Shown: in pieces, positions 53,547 to 61,041 of the stretch
Numbering within the stretch: the first letter of the stretch is position 1
How the letters are laid out: each line of letters opens with the position of its first letter
Assembly: GCA_021648755.1 (NCBI GenBank)
Contig: JAKISG010000008.1
Coordinates: forward strand, 1 to 64,000
Source: Flavobacteriaceae bacterium
GTDB lineage: Bacteria; Bacteroidota; Bacteroidia; Flavobacteriales; Flavobacteriaceae
Reading direction: 5' to 3'
Length of the DNA: 64,000 nucleotides
Notes under the pieces: generated by a model
The model's database searches: none
What the model was told of the DNA's origin: nothing
Seen by the model: only the letters and a program-made list of their open reading frames with translations
Position numbers and translations under genes: made by a program

Positions 53547-54440
53547 ATGTCAAATAATAATAAAAAAGTAATTATTGCTATATTATCCATACTATTGTTA
53601 AGTCTAGTTATTTTTTACTATTTTGATCACGTAAAAAAAACAGAAACTATTGACACATTAACTTTAGAAAAAGAAGCCATTTTAGCAGATTTAACAAAGT
53701 TAGAAGATCAATATAATACAGCAATAATTCAAAAAACGCAATTATCGAGTGAATTAGAAATTCAAAAAAATAGTATTGTAAAATTTAAAGACTCTCTTAA
53801 AAGTATAAAAAATACAAATTGGAAGTTAATAAAATTTTATAAAAATAAGATTAAAAACTTAACGGCTACTACTAAAAATATGTTACATATTAATGACTCT
53901 TTAGTTAAGAGTAATAAACTACTTAATCTAGAAAATCAAGATTTAAATATACAAAAAACAGAATTAACAACAGATTTAGAAAATCAAACTAATTTTAACG
54001 ATACCTTAGTTAGGGAAAATTTAAATCTAGCTAAAAAAGTTGCTTTAGGAGAAATGGTTAAGATAAATAATTTTAAAATAACAACCTATGATGAAAGGAA
54101 TAATGGTAAATATAAAGAGTCGCAAAAAGCTAAAAAAGTTAGTGTTTTTAAAGTAGGGTTTTTAGTAAATGATAATCCAATAGCAAAACAAAAAGATATT
54201 GTTGCTCATGTATCCATAAAAACACCTAATGGAAAAATATTAAATAGCAAAGGGAATTTCACTTCAACAAATGGTAAAGAGGTGTCCTTTTCTGACCAAA
54301 CAGTAATCCCTTATAAAAATCAAGCCATAACTACAGATATGATTATTAAATCTGACCAAAGATTAGAAAAAGGAACTTATATAATAACTATTTATAAGGA
54401 TAATAAACAAATTGCTGTTTTAGAAAAAACGTTAGATTAA
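53547..54440 (+). CDS. Membrane-anchored coiled-coil protein, unknown function
   Basis: 297 aa. An N-terminal membrane anchor (residues ~7-26, VIIAILSILLLSLVIFYYF) is followed by a long heptad-like region (~35-170) rich in Leu, Glu, Lys and Asn. A C-terminal beta-rich domain (~195-297) contains KVGFLVNDNPIAKQKDIVAHVSI and PNGKILNSKG. I do not recognise the family. The C-terminal strands resemble in style the C-terminal domains of the next two proteins (PNGKIL here, DLHGKLLIIDEKE there). First gene of the three-gene cluster, so possibly one complex at the inner membrane. Confidence 0.8.
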   Translation: MSNNNKKVIIAILSILLLSLVIFYYFDHVKKTETIDTLTLEKEAILADLTKLEDQYNTAIIQKTQLSSELEIQKNSIVKFKDSLKSIKNTNWKLIKFYKNKIKNLTATTKNMLHINDSLVKSNKLLNLENQDLNIQKTELTTDLENQTNFNDTLVRENLNLAKKVALGEMVKINNFKITTYDERNNGKYKESQKAKKVSVFKVGFLVNDNPIAKQKDIVAHVSIKTPNGKILNSKGNFTSTNGKEVSFSDQTVIPYKNQAITTDMIIKSDQRLEKGTYIITIYKDNKQIAVLEKTLD

Positions 54441-54471
54441 TTAAATTTAAAATATAGTTTTTTAATACTAA

Positions 54472-55602
54472 ATGAAGGAAGAAAAAGAAAATATTAAATC
54501 AAAATTAGATGAACTTAAAACTGATTTAGAAATTAAATTAGTTAAAATTGAACTGCAAAAATTAAAATTAAAAGAAGAACGTCTTTTAAAAAATGAAGAA
54601 GAGATAAGTAAAAATAATGAACTAAAAAAAGATATAAAGGTAGCAAAAAAAGCAATTACAAAAAAAAAATTTCTAAAAAAAACAGCAAAACAACAAAAAT
54701 CTATACCTAAAATAACAACAGAAACTAAAAGTATTGTTGTAAATAAAAAAGCGAAAACTAAAAAAAAATCCCTTATAAAAATTTTGACTAAACAAAGTCA
54801 AAAAAAAATTAGTACCCCAAAAATATATTTAGCACTAGGGATTTTGATTTTTGCAATATTACTTACATTGCGCTATACTTATCAAAAAAAAGAATTAGAT
54901 AATAAAGAACAATTAATTAAAAAACAAAATGAAGAAATTGATTTTAATTCAAATAATTACTTCAAAGAAATAGAAGATGAAGTATCCGAAGATGACTTAC
55001 AAGATTTTAGTGATTATAAAGATATTCCTGAATTAATTGCAAAAAACACTAAAATTTTAAAAACGACTAAAGTTACTAAAAAAACAAACACAAAAAAAAC
55101 AGTAAAAAATGACAATAGTACAGTAAATAAGGGTTCAAATAACCTAAATGAGAATTTAAATAACCTAAATGAGAATTTAAATTTAGTTGAAGAACTCAAT
55201 GATAAGCCTCTTGATAAATTCAACGAAGAGATTGATCTTAAAGAAAAAATAAAAATAACATCTGATTACATGAAGGTAGTTGCTTTGCAATATCTCGTAA
55301 AAGAGAAAAAATTTATAACTCCCAAAAAAATAAAAAAGACAAATAGTTTTTCAATTAGAGTTAAACTCACTAAGTTCAAAAAAACTACATTTTATAACAA
55401 AGTAAAAATAATGTTAGTTATCAAAGATGAGTCTGAAAAAACCTTAAAAATTGACATTAAAGAAGTTGATTTTAATACTAATAAAACACTATATTTAACC
55501 TTTTTTGAGACCATTGCAGAGAAATTAGAAGTTAATAAACCCTATTTTTTTTCTATCTTTGCAAATAATATTTTGATACAAAGCTCTATTAAAACAATAT
55601 AA
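54472..55602 (+). CDS. Lys-rich membrane protein sharing acidic motif and C-terminal domain with the next J-protein
   Basis: 376 aa. A charged coiled-coil N-terminus (residues 1-70, Lys/Glu), a Lys-rich stretch (~60-117), one transmembrane helix (~118-134), then an acidic motif, NYFKEIEDEVSEDDLQDF (162-179), with YKDIPELIAKNT after it. A Thr/Lys/Asn linker includes a duplicated NLNENLN. The C-terminal domain (~266-376) holds VKIMLVIKDESEKTLKIDIKE and PYFFSIFANNILIQS. The acidic motif and C-terminal domain recur in the 55648-56601 product. No known family. It starts 31 bp after the previous gene. Confidence 0.8.
   Translation: MKEEKENIKSKLDELKTDLEIKLVKIELQKLKLKEERLLKNEEEISKNNELKKDIKVAKKAITKKKFLKKTAKQQKSIPKITTETKSIVVNKKAKTKKKSLIKILTKQSQKKISTPKIYLALGILIFAILLTLRYTYQKKELDNKEQLIKKQNEEIDFNSNNYFKEIEDEVSEDDLQDFSDYKDIPELIAKNTKILKTTKVTKKTNTKKTVKNDNSTVNKGSNNLNENLNNLNENLNLVEELNDKPLDKFNEEIDLKEKIKITSDYMKVVALQYLVKEKKFITPKKIKKTNSFSIRVKLTKFKKTTFYNKVKIMLVIKDESEKTLKIDIKEVDFNTNKTLYLTFFETIAEKLEVNKPYFFSIFANNILIQSSIKTI
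55141..55182 (+). repeat. 21-bp perfect tandem repeat in coding sequence
   Basis: The unit aacctaaatgagaatttaaa plus t occurs twice, head to tail (55141-55161, 55162-55182), and encodes the duplicated NLNENLN. It lies in a flexible linker, so copy number could vary without breaking the frame. Confidence 0.9.
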
Positions 55603-55647
55603 ATTTTTTATAACCCTTATGCAAAGCATACGTTGTAATATTTAAAA

Positions 55648-56601
55648 TTGAAAGATTATTATAAAATATTAGGTATTGAAAAAAATGCACATCCAATTCT
55701 AATAAAGAAGGCATTTAAAAAACTTGCTAAAGAATTTCATCCAGATTTAAATAAATTAAATACGCATCTTGAATTTATTGAAATAAACGAAGCCTATGAA
55801 GTTTTAAATGACGATTTTGAAAGAATTAAATACAATAAATTATATGCCATTAATACTTTAATAAAAGAGAAACCGAAAAAAAAATACACTAGAAAAAAAA
55901 TTAAAATCTATATTTTCTTTTTCACCTTTACTGTTATTGCAGGCTCTTATTATTTTAGTAACTTTAAGGATTTTAGTAATTTTAAAAACAAAAAAGAAGA
56001 GTTACTAATTAAAAAACAAAAAGAAAAAATAAATTTTAATTCAAATACCTATTTCAAAGAAATTCAAGATGAAGTTCCTGAAGATGAAATTCAAGATTTT
56101 ACAGTCTATAAAGACGTGCCTGAAAAGATTATAAATAACACAACCCAAATAAAAAATGATGCAACAGTTCTAGAAAAGCAAATAATCGTAAAAAAAAATA
56201 AACCCATAATTAAAGGTAACACATTACACAAAAAAAGAAAGCCAAATAAAAATAGCAAAGTTAAGATAATAGTAGCAAATTTAGAAATACTTAGTTTGCA
56301 ACATACAAGAAACAAATATATAGTACCTAAAGAACTTAAAAATTTAAATGCATTTAAAATTAGCCTCAAGTTAAATAATTTGAAACAAGTAAATAATCAA
56401 AAAATTGCTATAATGCTTGTCATTAAAGATCTTCATGGTAAACTATTAATAATTGATGAAAAAGAAATTATTTTTAATAACCAAATGCTTCCGTTGACTT
56501 TTTATAAAAAATTTGACGGTAAATTTCGTATTGGTGAAGAATACACCTTCTCAATTTTTGCTAATAAAAGACTTATTAAATATACAACGAAAAGAATTTA
56601 A
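55648..56601 (+). CDS. Membrane-anchored J-domain protein
   Basis: 317 aa from a TTG start at 55648 (MKDYYKILGIEKNAHP); no ATG is available that keeps the J-domain whole. J-domain at residues 1-68 with the HPD motif at 31-33, so it should stimulate an Hsp70 (DnaK). A Lys/Arg stretch precedes one transmembrane helix (~86-104). After it come TYFKEIQDEVPEDEIQDF (~134-151) and YKDVPEKIINNT, matching the previous gene product, then a C-terminal domain (~205-317) with KIAIMLVIKDLHGKLLIIDE and EYTFSIFANKRLIK. I infer that it recruits DnaK to a membrane complex with its neighbour. The orientation across the membrane is not certain. Confidence 0.85.
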   Translation: MKDYYKILGIEKNAHPILIKKAFKKLAKEFHPDLNKLNTHLEFIEINEAYEVLNDDFERIKYNKLYAINTLIKEKPKKKYTRKKIKIYIFFFTFTVIAGSYYFSNFKDFSNFKNKKEELLIKKQKEKINFNSNTYFKEIQDEVPEDEIQDFTVYKDVPEKIINNTTQIKNDATVLEKQIIVKKNKPIIKGNTLHKKRKPNKNSKVKIIVANLEILSLQHTRNKYIVPKELKNLNAFKISLKLNNLKQVNNQKIAIMLVIKDLHGKLLIIDEKEIIFNNQMLPLTFYKKFDGKFRIGEEYTFSIFANKRLIKYTTKRI

Positions 56602-56642
56602 CTTCTTTTGTGTAAATCACTTCTTATTTTACACTAATTTTC

Positions 56643-56650
56643 TATTTTTG
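56643..56650 (+). promoter_or_regulatory. -7 box TATTTTTG for glyS (possible leaderless transcript)
   Basis: TAnnTTTG match ending four bases before the glyS ATG at 56655. The spacing is identical to that of recR. Confidence 0.6.
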
Positions 56651-56654
56651 TATA

Positions 56655-58202
56655 ATGGCAAAACAAGAAGATTTATTTAAAAAAGTTATCGCTCACGCAA
56701 AAGAATATGGTTATATTTTTCAATCTAGTGAGATATATGATGGCTTAAGTGCAGTTTATGATTATGCACAAAACGGCGTAGAACTCAAAAAAAACATACG
56801 AGACTATTGGTGGAAAGCAATGGTACAGTTAAACGACAATATTGTTGGTATTGATGCGGCTATTTTAATGCACCCAACTACTTGGAAAGCATCAGGTCAT
56901 ATAGATGCATTTAATGACCCGTTAATAGATAATAAAGACTCAAAAAAAAGATATCGTGCAGATGTTCTAATTGAAGATTATTGTCTTAAAATAGAAAAAA
57001 AAATAGAAAAAGAAATTACTAAAGCAGCAAAACGCTTTGGTGAATCTTTTAATAAAGAAGAATTCATTACTACAAATCAGCGCGTCTTAACTTATCAAGA
57101 AAAAATAAATACCATTCTTGCCAGAATGGGTAAATCTCTAGAAAAAGAAAATTTAGCAGACCTAAAGTTGCTCATTGAAGAGTTAGAAATTGCAGATCCT
57201 CTTTCAGGTTCAAAAAATTGGACTGAAGTCAAACAATTTAATTTGATGTTTGGTACAAAATTAGGTGCAAATACTGCTACTGCAATGCATTTATATTTAA
57301 GACCTGAAACTGCACAAGGCATATTTGTAAACTTTGCTAATGTACAAAAAACGGGAAGAATGAAAATTCCGTTTGGTATTGCCCAAACAGGTAAAGCATT
57401 TAGAAACGAAATCGTAGCAAGACAATTTATTTTTAGAATGCGAGAATTTGAACAAATGGAAATGCAGTATTTTGTGAAACCAGGAACAGAAATAGAATGG
57501 TACGAAAAATGGAAAGAAAAACGTTTAAACTGGCATAAATCATTAGGTTTAGGTGAAGATAATTATCGATTTCACAATCATGATAAACTAGCACATTATG
57601 CAAACGCAGCAGCAGACATTGAATTTAATTTTCCGTTTGGGTTTAAGGAACTAGAAGGCATACATTCTAGAACAGATTTTGATTTAAAAGCACACGAAGA
57701 ACATTCTGGTAAAAAATTACGTTTCTTTGACCCTAAAACAAACGCAAATTATGTGCCTTATGTTGTAGAGACTTCGGTTGGATTAGATCGTTTGTTTTTA
57801 GCCATATTTTCAAAAGCTCTTCAAAATGAAGAATTAGAAGACGGGTCTAGCAGAGTTGTATTAAGATTGCCCTCGATATTAGCACCAACCAAAGTCGCAA
57901 TTTTACCATTACTTAAAAAAGATGGCTTACCAGAATTAGCAAAAAGCATAATGAATGATTTAATGTATAATTTTCAAACTATGTATGACGAAAAAGATGC
58001 TATTGGTAGAAGATATAGAAGACAAGATGCTAACGGAACACCTTTCTGTATTACTATAGACCATCAATCATTAGAAGATAATACAGTAACCATTAGACAT
58101 CGAGACTCTATGAAGCAAGAACGAATATCAATAAACGAAATAACATTAATTGTTTCTAAAGAAATTTCATTTAAAAAATGGATACATAATTTTAGGGTTT
58201 AA
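56655..58202 (+). CDS. glyS: Glycyl-tRNA synthetase (alpha2 type)
   Basis: 515 aa, class II enzyme of the single-chain dimeric type. Motif regions include YDYAQNGVELKKNIRDYWW near the N-terminus, LRPETAQGIFVNF, GKAFRNEIVARQFIFRMREFEQMEM (motif 2), VVETSVGLDRLFLAIFSKAL (motif 3), and a C-terminal anticodon-binding domain (PTKVAILPLLKKDGL to DHQSLEDNTVTIRHRDS). It charges tRNA-Gly. Confidence 0.97.
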   Translation: MAKQEDLFKKVIAHAKEYGYIFQSSEIYDGLSAVYDYAQNGVELKKNIRDYWWKAMVQLNDNIVGIDAAILMHPTTWKASGHIDAFNDPLIDNKDSKKRYRADVLIEDYCLKIEKKIEKEITKAAKRFGESFNKEEFITTNQRVLTYQEKINTILARMGKSLEKENLADLKLLIEELEIADPLSGSKNWTEVKQFNLMFGTKLGANTATAMHLYLRPETAQGIFVNFANVQKTGRMKIPFGIAQTGKAFRNEIVARQFIFRMREFEQMEMQYFVKPGTEIEWYEKWKEKRLNWHKSLGLGEDNYRFHNHDKLAHYANAAADIEFNFPFGFKELEGIHSRTDFDLKAHEEHSGKKLRFFDPKTNANYVPYVVETSVGLDRLFLAIFSKALQNEELEDGSSRVVLRLPSILAPTKVAILPLLKKDGLPELAKSIMNDLMYNFQTMYDEKDAIGRRYRRQDANGTPFCITIDHQSLEDNTVTIRHRDSMKQERISINEITLIVSKEISFKKWIHNFRV

Positions 58203-58298
58203 ATTTTTAAAATTACGTAATTTAACTATTATTATTATTATATTTTAAAAAATAATACTATGTTAGCAAAATAATTTATTATCACTCAAACTTACAAA

Positions 58299-60962
58299 AT
58301 GAAAAATATATTTATACTATTATTAATTACCTCTTTTATAATAAATATAAAAGCTCAAGAGAACAAACCTGCTAAAGCAACTTATACTGGGAAGTCAACT
58401 TCGATGAGAATAGTTCCTCCTCTTTCTTCAAGGGTTGCATTAATTCCTGCAGAAAAATTAACTAGAGAGCCGAAAGACGGTAGGTCTTTAAAAAATAAAA
58501 TCATTATAGGAAAAGACCCACAAACAGAAAATGATTTTCTTGCAAGTAACCCACACCCACTAGCGCAAAAAACATCAACTAAATCTGTAAATTTTACTTT
58601 TGAAGTAGATAATAGTGTTGGGCCTCCTTCAGACCCTGCATTAGCTGTTGGTCCAAATCACGTTATGATTGTTTATAATACGGGGTTTAGTATCTATGAT
58701 AAAAGTGGTACTGAAATTCAAGGACCACTAGCCGTTACAAACATTTTTTCTGCTGGAGGTTGTTGTGATTTAACCATATCATATGATAATGCTGCTGATA
58801 GATGGGTGATGACTTTTCTTTATGTAGATGATGGAATCGAAGTTGCCGTATCTGATGGACCAGACCCTGAAACAGCAAGTTGGTTTGTATATTCAATTCC
58901 ACAGGTTAATGACTATAATAAACTATCTGTATGGAGTGACGGGTATTATATTACTGACAATACAGGTTCATTAAATAAAATTTATGCTTTAGAAAGAGCT
59001 GAAATGCTAGCAGGAAACCCTGCTGCGCAAATAATTGCATTTCCATTACCAGGAATTACTACAAGTGGTTTTTATAGCCCACAAGCATTAAACGTTACAG
59101 ATTCAAATTCACCTGCTGCTGGCGGTGCAACTTTTGTTTATTTACAAGATGATGCATGGGCAGGAGTTGCTCAAGATCATATAAAATTATGGACTTTAGA
59201 TGTCGATTGGGTTACACCAGGTAATTCAACAATTTCCGCAGCGCAAATAATTAATACAACACCTTTTATTTCTGTTTTTGATGGTGGCAGTTTCTCTAAC
59301 CTAGCCCAACCAGGTGGTGGATCAATTGATGCACTACAAGCAACAATAATGAATCAAGCACAATTTAGAAAATTTGAAAATCATAATTCTGCAGTATTTA
59401 ATTTTGTGGTAGACACAGATGCCTCAAGCGGAGAATTAGCAGGTGTAAGATGGTTTGAACTTAGACAAGATGATGATAATATGCCTTGGTCTTTACATCA
59501 AGAAGGAACGTACACAGCACCAGACGGAAGACATGCCTGGCATGCCTCAATGGCTATGGATGCTGCAGGAAATATAGGAATGGGATACACATCTATGTCT
59601 GGACCAACAACACCAACAGTAGTTAGAGTAAGTTCATATTATACAGGTAGATTTGTAGATGACCCGTTGGGAACTATGAATGTTGCTGAAGAATTGATAG
59701 CAAACGGAACAGGAAATGTTAGCGGAAATAGATACGGAGATTATAGTAAAATTGATGTTGACCCATCTGATAATAGTACATTTTGGTTTATTAATGAATA
59801 TATAAATGGTAGCGGTAAAGATATTGTTGGTGTATTTAGTCTTGAATTACTTGCTAACGATATAGGTGTTACAAGTATTGATGCACCGATTGATGGTGCT
59901 ACTTCTGCAACAGAACAAGTTACAATTACAATCCATAACTTTGGTGATTCTCCACAATCAAACATACCTGTTTCATTTATATTTAACGGAAATACTGTTA
60001 ACGAAACATTTACAGGAACAATTGCAACAGGTACATCAGCACAATACACATTTACAGCAACAGTAAACATGTCAACAGGAGAAGTTTATAGTATAGAATC
60101 TTGTACAAATTTAGTAGATGATGAAAAAACTTCTAATAACTGCTCAAATATAATGCTAAACCAATTAGTTGTTTGCATACCTGTAGCAGGGGATGGTGAT
60201 ATAAGTGCCAGTGCCAATGGATGTAATTTAGATGGAATTAAACGTTTCGTATTAGGCACAATAGATGTAGATAATGGGGATAGTGGTTGTAACAATGAAG
60301 GTGAAGTGACTATAAAAGGTTATGCGGATAGAAGACATTTGTCAACAGACTTAAACTTACAAGAAGATGCCTATATACTACAATCTCAAATGAACTGGGA
60401 AGACGGAATTAATGGACCAGAAAAACTATCAGTATGGATAGATTTTAATGATAATGGTACTTTTGAAACTTCAGAACAATTAATTTTTGGCGAAGAATAT
60501 TCAGCATTTAATGAATTAGTAGATTTTAATCTAACACTACCAGCATCAGCAAATCTAGGAAGCCACGTGTTAAGAGTTAGAAGTATTGATACTTCTAGCC
60601 CTCCAGGTGACATTAACGATCCATGTGCAGATTATGCATTTGGAGAAACTCAAGATTATACTGTAAATATTATTGATCAAGTAGCTAGCGTTGATGATAA
60701 TTTATTTAATGAAACTAATTTTATCGTATCTACATTAGCAAATAACCAATTTAATATTAACGTTACTACAACAGAAATTACAGAAAAATTAAATTTTAGC
60801 GTTACTAATATGCTCGGTCAAAAACTACTAAGTTATAGTTTGTACAATGTAAATGGTGGCTATAATTATGATTTAAACATGTCTTATGCTACTCCAGGTG
60901 TTTATATTTTAAGACTAGGTAATTCTAAATATGGAAATACTAAAAAAATTGTAATCAAATAA
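58299..60962 (+). CDS. Large secreted T9SS cargo protein with CARDB-like and GEVED domains
   Basis: 887 aa. Sec signal peptide (MKNIFILLLITSFIINIKAQ). A large N-terminal region (residues ~70-515) is beta-propeller-like, with Trp/Gly/Asp-rich repeats such as AVGPNHVMIVYNTGFSIYDK, WSDGYYITDN and RYGDYSKIDVDP. A CARDB-like domain follows (~518-625), then a GEVED domain (~660-790; SVWIDFNDNGTFETSEQ) and a T9SS type A sorting domain (~800-887; FSVTNMLGQKLLSYSL, PGVYILRLGNSKYGNTKKIV). It would cross the outer membrane by T9SS and be released or surface-bound. Substrate or partner unknown. Tandem paralogue follows after 79 bp. Confidence 0.92.
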   Translation: MKNIFILLLITSFIINIKAQENKPAKATYTGKSTSMRIVPPLSSRVALIPAEKLTREPKDGRSLKNKIIIGKDPQTENDFLASNPHPLAQKTSTKSVNFTFEVDNSVGPPSDPALAVGPNHVMIVYNTGFSIYDKSGTEIQGPLAVTNIFSAGGCCDLTISYDNAADRWVMTFLYVDDGIEVAVSDGPDPETASWFVYSIPQVNDYNKLSVWSDGYYITDNTGSLNKIYALERAEMLAGNPAAQIIAFPLPGITTSGFYSPQALNVTDSNSPAAGGATFVYLQDDAWAGVAQDHIKLWTLDVDWVTPGNSTISAAQIINTTPFISVFDGGSFSNLAQPGGGSIDALQATIMNQAQFRKFENHNSAVFNFVVDTDASSGELAGVRWFELRQDDDNMPWSLHQEGTYTAPDGRHAWHASMAMDAAGNIGMGYTSMSGPTTPTVVRVSSYYTGRFVDDPLGTMNVAEELIANGTGNVSGNRYGDYSKIDVDPSDNSTFWFINEYINGSGKDIVGVFSLELLANDIGVTSIDAPIDGATSATEQVTITIHNFGDSPQSNIPVSFIFNGNTVNETFTGTIATGTSAQYTFTATVNMSTGEVYSIESCTNLVDDEKTSNNCSNIMLNQLVVCIPVAGDGDISASANGCNLDGIKRFVLGTIDVDNGDSGCNNEGEVTIKGYADRRHLSTDLNLQEDAYILQSQMNWEDGINGPEKLSVWIDFNDNGTFETSEQLIFGEEYSAFNELVDFNLTLPASANLGSHVLRVRSIDTSSPPGDINDPCADYAFGETQDYTVNIIDQVASVDDNLFNETNFIVSTLANNQFNINVTTTEITEKLNFSVTNMLGQKLLSYSLYNVNGGYNYDLNMSYATPGVYILRLGNSKYGNTKKIVIK

Positions 60963-61041
60963 ATAATTTAAAAAGAGCGTTAATATCTTTTTTTATTCGT
61001 AAAACTCAGAAATCAAATTTATAAATTTAAACCTTTTTAAA

